A stretch of 64,000 bases of DNA from Membranipora membranacea (lineage: Eukaryota > Bryozoa > Gymnolaemata > Cheilostomatida > Membraniporidae). Under the pieces are notes generated by a model that saw only the letters and a list, made by a program, of their open reading frames with translations, searched no databases and had not been told where the DNA came from. Shown piece by piece: positions 55,018 through 64,000 of the stretch. Location: contig OU612069.1 of the NCBI GenBank assembly GCA_914767715.1, forward strand, positions 19,031,387 to 19,095,386, in the 5' to 3' direction. How positions within the stretch are numbered: the first letter of the stretch is position 1; each line of letters starts with the position of its first letter. The translations under genes and the position numbers were made by a program.

Positions 55018-55197
55018 CTCTGCTAGGTTGGCTTTGCCACCAGTACGACCCTCAGTAAACAGCTCTGCGAGGTTGGCTGTGCCACCAGTACGACCCTCAG
55101 TAAACAGCTCTGCTAGGTTGGCTTTGCCACCAGTACGACCCTCAGTAAACAGCTCTGCTAGGTTGGCTTGGCCACCAGCACGACCCTCTCTAGGCTG
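55018..55197 (+). repeat. 45-bp minisatellite, four copies
   Basis: Units at 55018, 55063, 55108 and 55153. The first three are almost identical; the fourth diverges at its end. The unit is 15 codons, so an open frame (55028-55258) encodes PPVRPSVNSSARLAL-type repeats. No evidence that it is translated. Confidence 0.9.
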
Positions 55198-55569
55198 GAG
55201 TTATCTATCCAGGAGTTCTCTACCCAGGAGTTATCCTTTCTCGGCTCATTCATGGTGAGTTTGTTTCGCTAGATACAGTTAGCCTGAAAACCAAACCCTA
55301 GCCAGGTAATGGCCAGGTGTTCCACCCTTTTGATATTTCCCGTACCACAAGAGGATAATTCTATTATTGTAATTATTTGGGAAAAACATTTTCCAAGTAT
55401 TACCCATTACCGCCTATAATAGCAACAAGTTTTGTTCGAGATTTTATACCAGTGTGAAAAGCGTGATATGATATGTGACTGTGACAAATTCAATATTCTA
55501 CCAGACCAATGGTTCCACCTCGTTTATGGAGAAACAGATTTAATTGCAACTTTTTAACAGGTTAATCTC

Positions 55570-55591
55570 ATCAAGGAGTTAACTCCTTGAT
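55570..55591. repeat. 22-bp perfect palindrome
   Basis: atcaaggagtt / aactccttgat with no loop. May be a factor site or chance. Confidence 0.6.
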
Positions 55592-56685
55592 CTCATTTGT
55601 GTTACTGAACGCTCTTCTTGAGCAGGGAGGGTGTCTTGAGTACTTTGTTGAATTTTTGGCTGCATATTTGAATAAAAAAACTATAGTACCATGAATTTGT
55701 CATGTTGTTTGTACTCAACACGCACCTTTAAGTTATATATCACATCGAAATATGACAATAATGGCCAACAATAACTCTCACAAAGGGGAACACTAGCCAT
55801 GTCACACAGCTACTGTTTGGAAGCACATATGGTACATTTAATGTAATAATTTAGTAACCAGCAGACAGGGTTTCAGTTGTTGCAAAATCTATACTGTAAT
55901 GGAAGGTTGTATGAGGTAAATTTTTTTTGCGTGTCTATGACTAAAATGCTGACTTTAGTAGTAAGCAAAATCATGTGAATTTTGTCAGAATTTAAACGAG
56001 GTTGACTATTATACCTTGTTTACCGATTCTGACAGAGTTCATAACGCCATTATACCGGATTAAAGCTAAGGGAAAGCAAACAAAAATAAAAATAATTTGT
56101 TTCATTCATTTTAAAAATTCTGTTCTCTCTTTAGATCGTATGCCCGATTGCAAATCGTTAAGACTCCAATGATAGATTTGTCACCCCTCAACTCCACCTC
56201 GATCCGCTGAAACTTCAATACAGTGAGAACTATGGTCTCTTTTTCTTTATTTGTTTATTTATAGAGGTTTTCTTAAATGTGTACAGATAACAAATATAAT
56301 TCTAGTATATGTAACTCGTTGACCTCTTTGGTGGGTTTGTAGGCTATCTCCCCCCCCCCCACCCGCGCCCCACCCCAACCCCGCCCCACCAAAGAAATCT
56401 GGTCAATAAAGGCTAAGGGTGGTACTTAGAGACCCCTGACTCAATATAGTCAGGTTACATTGATTAATGGACTGTGACAAACCACTTCTTTGTTTCCTTG
56501 TTTGCTCCATCAGAACGATACAGTTAAACTTCTATAAAGAGAATGTATGAATACAGTGCAGCTTGTCATCTCAAGTCTTGTTCAACGATTCTTTTAAACT
56601 GGTTATATTTCTAAACTTCCTTGTACAATTATTTAGTTATCACAATTTGCATTGATTTACTAGGGAGTTCACCTGCGCTGCAGAA
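55592..56685. other. Upstream region of lectin gene A
   Basis: No gene seen. A C-rich tract at about 56351-56392 could form a G-quadruplex on the minus strand. The last bases before the ATG (ttcacctgcgctgcag) are the same as those upstream of lectin gene B, indicating shared 5' UTR sequence. No TATA box could be assigned. Confidence 0.4.
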
Positions 56686-59600
56686 ATGAGTTTACAGTCA
56701 GATCTCGCAGCATCTTATCTACATAACCAAAAACCTCAACTTCTCACTCAGAACAGTCACTCGGACAATACCCCCCCTACCAATGGGACAGTTCAGAACG
56801 GCACACCATCTAGGCACTGCTCTACAATGTGAGTACAAGTTAGAACCAGTTTTTTTCTCTCTGTGAATTCAGAGGAGTGCTGTGTAGCAAGCATTGGCGC
56901 CTCAACTTTTGCAATAGCATTACGCCACCTCACAGAGAATATACTTTGTCCTGAGTACATGTGATAGTACTTAGAGGCCGGTATTGTACTAACCGATCCG
57001 AGAAATTTTGATGTTCCTGTTGTTTCTGACTAAGTTAGCAGGGAAGTGGTGATGTTTTTGCTTTGATATATAATTTTTGAGAAATCGGAGAGTGGAAAAG
57101 ATCTTGGAGATAAGGGTATCAGCCAGGGCTCTCTACCTGAGAGGATTCAAAACCTGAGTTTTGCCAATACCGTGTTGCAGGTGGCATTTCAAAGGTGTGA
57201 AACGCCCTGTGCACAAACAGCTTAGAGTTTTAGAGCTCTGTTAGCCTCCTCAACGGGTCCGGCCACCAAAGCCTAGAGAGCAATTTAGGCATCTGCGTTT
57301 GAATGATACTGGTCTCTTACAGTTGTTAGCAGATCATTGTTATATAATCACTGTAAAATTCATCCTGGTTAAATTTGTGATTTTTCTAGCAAACCGTGTT
57401 TCGTACTGAGGCCGATGAAGAAATGTATGGCGATCTGCTTTTTAGCTTTTGCCGGAGTCTTTCTGATGACAAGTCGGTTAAAAGCCTCTCTGATCTTATA
57501 CCGTAAGTCTCCCTCTTATAAGTTCGATTGGACATTTAGCAGGCCTGCTTCAATTTTAGGAGATTTGTTAGATTTATCAAATTCCAATGAAAACACGCCC
57601 CGGGGGCGGGGCAAAAGTATGGGGGGCTCAGACTACACCTATCAGAGCTCTGTTGTATATTATAAAGACTTCAAGTAATCAAGAGCACTTAAAATGGCAG
57701 CAAGTGTGTCAGATATCTTCCATGTTTGATCAAGTCTGCAACTTATGCTGGTTAAATAAGTATTATATTGATTATTTATTTATCAGACAACTTATTTCAG
57801 ATTATATTTGGCTCAGATCCTAGCTTAGGCGGTCTTGACATGCTTTGTTGTGTCTTGGTAGGTTTTTGGGACAGGCTTATCCTCGCCCTCCACACATAAA
57901 AATAAAATACAGTAAACACTGCATGGATAATTGTGGGCTACACAATGGCCACAGATTAGCTATTGTGAGATTCACAGATTTAACGTTTAATTTCACTGGG
58001 AATTCCCTGCAAAACTGGCATAAACTAAATGCCTAGGGTGTATCGTAGAAACTTTTAAAATCCCTATCTTATATATGTCATGTTCACCTTGTTCACCTTT
58101 CGCCGCGATGTCCTGATCAAGTGGCTGGTTTTTGTCCGACTCCTAGTCCCATCAAACTTCTCCACCTTATTCAGTCACTTGTATCACCTCATTCTAGATC
58201 TAGCCAGCGAAGGTTGGCATTGATTGTGTCACTCCAGCGCTGTTTTGGCCGTCCAGACCCTCTGCTTCCCTCTACCCTGATCGCGTACACTCTCCTGATA
58301 TCTTCATCACTCTCACGTCGACAAACATGACCATACCATTCTAGCCTTTTTTTCCTCATGACATCCCTGATTGGCATTATATTTGCTTCGGCTGTTATCT
58401 CTTCATTCCTTCGATGTTCCTCTAAGCTGATCCCCATGCAGTACCTTAGCATTCCCAATTCACAAGAGCTAACCCTGTCTATAAGGGTTCCTGTTACGGG
58501 CCAGGTCTCATTCCCATACGTCAGAGCTGGCCGTATAGCAGTCTTGTAGATGAGGATTTTCAAGTTAGCAGGCATCTTCCGGTCGCAGAGTACTCCACTC
58601 AGCTCCCGCCATTTGTTCCATGCCTAATATATCTCATACCTTAACTCATTTCCAAGAAAAATATATAACTGCTGATGTGATTGCAGTATTGAGCAAATCA
58701 TATTGAATGCCTGAACCTAGTTTCGGTTTACCATGATCTCACCCATAATTGTCGAGGGCCTAGGGTTTGCGTCAATGGAAAGGTGACTCCAAATTATGGC
58801 AAATTAAAGAAGCCTAGAGTTTTCAATAATCCATGTGATTTTGCTAAATTACAATTAGTCCAACTCTCAGACTGCTGCAATGCGATTTAGTGGCATTACA
58901 TTATCAAACACCCATTTTAAAATGTGTGGTTCACATTGTATCACTACTAACATACATTTGAAGCTGTCTGAGCACTTAGCTTAACTGACGTTGTCATGAC
59001 ATCTCACCCTTCGCTTATCTATGTCTTACAGCTGCCTGCCCAGATGGTTGGGTCCTTCACAGCAGTCTACACAAGTGTTACTACTTCTCTATGACTGACA
59101 CAGCTACGTTTTCTCAAGCCCAGAAGAATTGTCACAATAAGGGCGCTCACCTCACAACCATTGAGGATCTTGACAAATTCTACTGGATCAAAGGCTACCG
59201 GAACTCAAAATCTGATGTGAACTTGAGGTAAGAATGTCAGGGAACAAGTAATTGTGATATTGACATCTAGTTTTTGTGCATGCATAAAGAACGAGTGTCA
59301 CACTACATTTTTGAAGTGTTTTTCTATTGATTCATATATAAATACTCTGTTGTAAACCCCACAGCTTCTGTGAGAGTTGCAATAAATTATTATCATATCT
59401 TATTAGGGAATATTCATCCAAAAGACCAGACCAGTGTTTATACTAAACCTCATACCCTGATCCTGCTATAAAGAGTTGTTTCTTCTGCCAATTTAATCGG
59501 TAGTCTCTCAACGATGGCATAAAGCGTTTGGCTGACAAACAATATAGTGAAAGCTATTACCGCCCAAACTTCAAATTGTGTTTCTGTTATAGAGTTGAGT

Positions 59601-61210
59601 CCTTTTGGGTCGGAGGAAAGCAAGGAAGTAGTGGGAAATGGTACTGGTTAGACAACACTAATACCAGCCTCTCCTTTCATTCTCCTATGTGGGTCAAAGG
59701 TGAGCATATCATAACGGACGAAGCCTGAGCAGTGTCCCACAATGCAACAGTCTGGTTTTCTCTGCCTGAAGACCCGTCATCCTGGTTAAATCTATCTAAT
59801 ATGGGTAAAGCTATGAAGAGTGATTCGCTGTTTGCATGAATTGATAGGAAACAAAAGCCTTAACGATGTCCCACAATGCAATTGTCTCGATTTCTCCACC
59901 GGGACCAGTCATCCTGTTTTAACTATCTCCCAAATTATTATTTGCAATATGTGACAGTTTTTTTTCAAATGCGATTGTGAATTAACTCATTAGTTTTTAC
60001 TAGTTCGCCAGTGAGTAACGTTTTGGAAAAATCAAGACTCCCATCATGCACTGCATTTTCTCCCTAGTGCGAGGGAAACATAAATTTGCCTGCCCCTGCT
60101 CGCAATAAAAAAGAAGTAAGATAAATCCTTTCAAGGTTGCTCATGGATGGTGATAAATAATAAGAGATATGAAGCCATTCCCTCAATTAATATCAATTAA
60201 TTATTGAAGTACTTTCTCCACATGGCTTCATGCCAGGGACACATGTTAAAAAGGTTTCGTCTTGGCTATTAACAATCATCCATTATACATTGGTATTATT
60301 CATAATATGATCACAGAGTAAGGATTTATATCCTTACTCTGTGATATGATCAAAATTTGTGGTTAATTAGGGAAAACTTACTGACTCATGCCGGTCACAC
60401 TTAGCTAATTCTACCATAACACCTTACACATTTCTGCATTATTCATCTCACACCCATTCTCATACCTAGACCAAGTTGCCTGGTCCATTTGCCTGCATTC
60501 GGAGTTGCGAGTTCTAATCCACAGGTCACTCCACAGGCAAAGGCGTGGCGGACCTGCCTGCCTGCTTGCGGCATGACCAGTAGAAGGGAGCAACTGGAAT
60601 GCAGGCAATTTGAGTTAACTTGATCTAACCCATATATGGTGAGGTTGCTTAGAATCTGCGCGGGTTGCTGGTACTGGCCGATAATTGGAACATCACTACC
60701 AGCAGCCCGGGCAGTGTTTCAGGACGCAAACTCACTCTTACCAGATCTAAGCAGGTTCAAACTCAAGTTTGTTTGAATTAATTCAGATGCTACTATGCAG
60801 ATAAATAAGTGGACTCGCTCAAGGGGTTGGAAACAAGCTTTGATAGCGTCACAAAGAAGTCTAAGTGACGTTTTTGCTATATTTTGTTTGGTCAGGATTA
60901 CAGTTAAGGAACCCAACCCAAGTAGTGCAATTCTCATTATTCAGTCGTTACTGTGCAAAGATAACTGCCCATTTGGTTGGATGTGAGCATTATTTGTAAC
61001 ATAATGTTTACAATTCACTCCACATTGTGATTATTTACAGGTCAGCCTGATAACGCCTATAATAACCAACTCTGTCTCTCACTAATCGGAGACGATGAAT
61101 ACTGGACAAACAAGAAACATATCTCACCATCTGATCATCTCGGACTAGACGACCAGTACTGTGATAAGCTGCTGAGATACATCTGTGAAACACCCTCAGC
61201 ACATGCTTAA
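56686..61210 (+). CDS. Type II membrane C-type lectin, gene A
   Basis: Five exons: 56686-56828, 57390-57502, 59032-59227, 59593-59699 and 61041-61210, with intron phases 2, 1, 2, 1 and no stop, giving 242 residues. Residues 1-57: cytoplasmic tail with a dileucine (QLLTQ). About 58-80: signal anchor (CMAICFLAFAGVFLM). From about 86: C-type lectin domain, ACPDGWV, CYYFS, FSQAQKNCHNKGAHLTTIED, FWVGG, WYWLD, GQPDNAYNNQLCLSL and CDKLLRYICE. QPD favours galactose-type ligands with calcium; the usual WND is replaced by LDD, so calcium binding is uncertain. Expected on the cell surface in recognition or adhesion. A tandem paralogue starts at 62581. Confidence 0.92.
58130..58620 (-). pseudogene. RTE-like non-LTR RT C-terminus in lectin A intron 2
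   Basis: On the minus strand: WNKWRELSGVLCDRKMPANL, KTAIRPALTYGNETWPVT, MLRYCMGIS, then KRLEWYGHVCRRE and GSGRPKQRWSD. This is the highly typical end of RTE/BovB-like reverse transcriptases (LCDR.+P..LK..+Y.TA+RP.+LYG.E.W; RL.W.GHV.R; GRP..RW.D). A stop lies just before WNKW, and the RT core is absent, so it is a 5'-truncated dead copy. It sits antisense to the lectin gene in the long intron and does not affect its splice sites. Confidence 0.85.
60310..60345. repeat. 36-bp hairpin in lectin A intron 4
   Basis: Perfect 16-bp arms (atcacagagtaaggat and its complement) with a 4-base loop. Confidence 0.75.
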
Positions 61211-61605
61211 CTGTTTATCCTTAATTAATCTAAATGATCCAATGAGCAGCTGTACACTCACCTAGTTAAATTGATTTTATGTTATTGTTTCTGTGTACTA
61301 ACCCACCATCATAGCAGGGTATGATAACAACATTCCCATAATGCATCAGCAATGTTAATACAAAGTCGATGATTGTCTATTGGTGTAATTGCAGGACCAG
61401 GACCACTTATGATTGATTTGGGATTGAATCTCTTACAGTTCAACTTGATACTGACCAGGAATAACCTGTGTTGAATTAAAATCCATTGATTATTTTGTAT
61501 AGATATTTGATGGAAACTATTGTGATTTTGCATCATCAATTACTATTATTCAGCTGTAATATGTTATTCACATAGGGTAGCAATATATTGTAGCTTTAGT
61601 ATACT

Positions 61606-61611
61606 AATAAA
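61606..61611 (+). promoter_or_regulatory. Polyadenylation signal of lectin gene A
   Basis: AATAAA about 400 bp after the stop codon, the first clear canonical signal downstream of it. Confidence 0.5.
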
Positions 61612-62580
61612 AAGATTAAACCTTCCATTGCTTCTAATTCGTCTACCTGGAGGCTGTCGGACAAGGGCAAGAGTTTGAGGGGGGGGGGAAGCTCAGACAA
61701 GGTTGGCTGGTGTCTCCTGACAACCTACTATTTCAATTCAGAGCTAGTACCTGCCTATCTCCCATTGCAGACAAAGCCGGGCGGACCCTCTAACTATAGC
61801 AAGTAGAGCAATATACAATATATAATAATATCAACCCTTTCATCGACATTTATTCATTAATACATAAGTATGATTAAGATAATTCTTGCTTGTGTAAGTA
61901 GTAATAGGAGTTGTCTCAATACTCCAGTAGACTGTTCTCCACGCTCAATCTTTTGAGAGATAAGTTCCTGGGAGTTTCACCACATTTTCTCACGGGTTTT
62001 TTTAAAACATCTGTTGCTGTAATGCTGATAAGAAGACATGTCGAAGCCCTGAACTATTTTGACAGGGGTGACTGATGGCTTCCTTGTTAGCCTGCCCTGC
62101 TATTATGTTATGACGGATGAGCGATGGTTTCCGTATTAGCCTTCCATGGTATTGAGCTGAGATATCTCCAGATTGTACAAAATGTTATGCTACCTATAGA
62201 AGGGGATTATCACTCATTTTAAATTTCTCACACACGGCTGAATCGATTAATCAATTTTAAATAAATAACAGTATTGAAATTTTTGTTATTAAATAAAGGC
62301 TGATGACACGCTCCCACTTTTAGTTACTTTGATGATAATCTCAGTTGAACGTTTGCATGCTCTACCATTTCTAAATAATTGTTATGCCTTCCATAGGCAG
62401 AGTTCATCAGCATGGTAAACTGTGCAAAATAACTTCCTCATATATTTGAAGTTTTACTCGAAAGCTACAGTTTGTCTACAGGCTCTTCTAAGTTGGTCAA
62501 ATAATTATAGGCCGACAGAAGGCTCAACATTCCTCTAAACTCTGCATCAACATAATCGTGTTTTCACCTGCGCTGCAGTG
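61612..62580. other. Region between the lectin genes
   Basis: No gene seen. Contains a G-run near 61680. The last 20 bp before 62581 match the 5' UTR end of gene A. Confidence 0.4.
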
Positions 62581-64000
62581 ATGAGTCTACAGTCCGATCT
62601 CGATGCGGATTTTACAGCATCTCATCTACATAACCAAAAACCACAGCTTCTCACACAGAACAGTCACTCAGAGTACCTCGAACGTTATGAGGCGGAGTCA
62701 ATCTCACAGCAGCAGAGAGAAATAGGAACTTGTGCCTCACTGTCAAATCATGATGGTGATAATATACCTACAGATATTACAGCACAGAACGGTACACCAT
62801 TCAGACTCTGCTACACACTGTGAGTAGAACCGCATACATTGTGTTGATTTTTGTTTTGGATCGTACCAGATAGTGCTGTTAGATTCAGCGTACAGGTTCA
62901 GATACCCACAGTTCTGATTTGTGCCAAATGTTTGGCGCTCGCATCCACATGCTATCAGTCCTACATGTCCACCAGTTGAAGGTCTTGAGATTTGGTACCC
63001 TTATGCGTGTATTTGGTGTTCTATATGGCAAATGGATTATCCAATGGCGTTGTTGGATTTTGTGTGTGATGGGTTTGATTTGAGGAGCCATATCCTCATT
63101 TGTCTGTCGTTAGTGTCTTGGTTTGACAATCATATGTATTGTAATGGCTAATGGCAGAGGATTGTGCTTGTTGTGCAGCAGATTACGCCAATTCGGCAAT
63201 TTCTGAAGAGTATTGTCATCAAGGTTACAGAAATTGTTTTGGGTTGGTAGGTGTTATGAAGGAACCTGCATCTGGACCCTTAGTTTGCTAAAGGGAACTT
63301 GTGGGATGGTAACAGCACCCTTGAATTCTAGCTTTACCCTCATCCCGCCCTCATGCCCTCATTGCCCAGGATCCCTGTTTGTAGGCACAGGTATACAATT
63401 GAGCTTGAGCTTTGGTTGCCACCTGGTAATTGAAATGATATCATATTAACAGCAAGAGCGATGTGTATGTATTCATCTATGTAAACAGCTCAAACAGCCC
63501 CACATTTGAGGTTGCTTTCTAATGTAATTCAGTTTCATAACATTAAGTCCTTGTTTGCTCCACTAGGTTGGTAGGAATGTCTGAAAGCATGTTAATGTGA
63601 GGAGTGTAAATTATTTATTTGGTGTTGTTTTAGTAAAACTATTAGGTAAATTTGATCTAATCCTCCACCATTTGTCCAACTTATCCTTCAATAACTTAGC
63701 CCTAAAATGCTTTCCTTGTGTTTTCTCGATCCCATTTTTATATTTTTGTATTTGTGGGAGAGGAGGATAAGTGAACCTATTAACATAAATGAATTCACTT
63801 AGAGTTGTTTTAGTAATACTATTTGGGAAATCGATCAAATTGTCCATCATTTTGCCGAAAATATCCCTCACTTACGTGGCCATATATAATGGTTTATTTA
63901 TATATTCATGTCAATATCACTTATATCTTTGTTGTAGCACACCATACATCAGACCACAATCAATGAAGAGATGTATGGCTCTCTGCTTTTTAGCTTTTGC
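62581..64000 (+). CDS. Type II membrane C-type lectin, gene B (5' part)
   Basis: Exon 1 (62581-62819) starts MSLQSDLDADFTASHLHNQK and encodes a longer tail than gene A, with about 30 extra residues (SEYLERYEAESISQQQRE). It ends in phase 2 like gene A. Exon 2 starts at 63938 and runs off the window at MKRCMALCFLAFA, the signal anchor, nearly identical to gene A. The lectin domain lies beyond the window. ATG at 62581 was chosen over the preceding GTG because gene A starts at the matching position. Two Tyr in the insertion could be phosphorylation or sorting sites, though neither fits ITIM or YxxPhi well. Intron 1 has no recognised gene, only a diverged internal repeat near 63620-63870. Confidence 0.87.

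Noticed and set aside
63611-63871. 86-codon minus-strand ORF with internal repeats
   Set aside because: Lies in intron 1 of lectin gene B. The repeated NS.TKTT pattern comes from a diverged DNA repeat. No family recognised.

Overview
The window reads as AT-rich nuclear DNA of an invertebrate animal. Supporting this are GT-AG introns whose phases match across exons, a type II membrane C-type lectin pair, a MADF gene, and a dense mix of metazoan transposons (L2/CR1-like, Tx1/L1-like and RTE-like non-LTR elements, Pao and Gypsy LTR elements, hAT-like and TTAA-target MITEs, Mutator-type transposase). The phylum cannot be fixed from the sequence. No rRNA, true tRNA, operon or CRISPR was seen.

Layout. 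0-9 kb: decayed pieces of a Gypsy integrase, a non-LTR 3' end, an LTR protease/RT and an Ulp1-like protease, then a near-perfect 674-bp palindromic element sitting in a TTAA-phased tandem array. 9.3-13.2 kb: a nearly full-length non-LTR retrotransposon on the minus strand whose two ORFs overlap by ATGA. 13.9-19.1 kb: a multi-exon DUF6729-like gene and a Mutator-family transposase, both broken by small indels. 20-28 kb: more transposon-type genes, including an undamaged three-exon gene end at 23.9-24.9 kb and a SAP-SWIM-YqaJ gene that has lost its nuclease core. 28-34.5 kb: repeated exon-like units and a broken rve-type integrase. 35-44 kb: a Pao element with a hAT-like element inserted in its RNase H, all inside a 3.4-kb block present twice; the second copy cuts into exon 2 of a MADF gene. 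45-55 kb: interspersed repeats, an OTU/C76-like cysteine protease remnant, MITEs, hairpins, a truncated non-LTR copy and a 45-bp minisatellite. 56.7-64 kb: two tandem type II C-type lectin genes, the clearest host genes.

How it fits together. Most coding sequence belongs to mobile or mobile-derived genes that no longer work. Intron phases show that several breaks are single-base changes in otherwise coherent genes. Such changes could be real decay or assembly errors at homopolymers. The lectin pair looks intact (gene A, 242 residues) and is likely expressed as a cell-surface sugar-binding receptor. No complete unknown system is visible. The most unusual content is the SAP-SWIM-YqaJ gene, the DUF6729-like and Mutator-type genes sharing a repeated exon module, and the tegument-protease-like gene. 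Family names are from recognition by eye and were not checked against any database.
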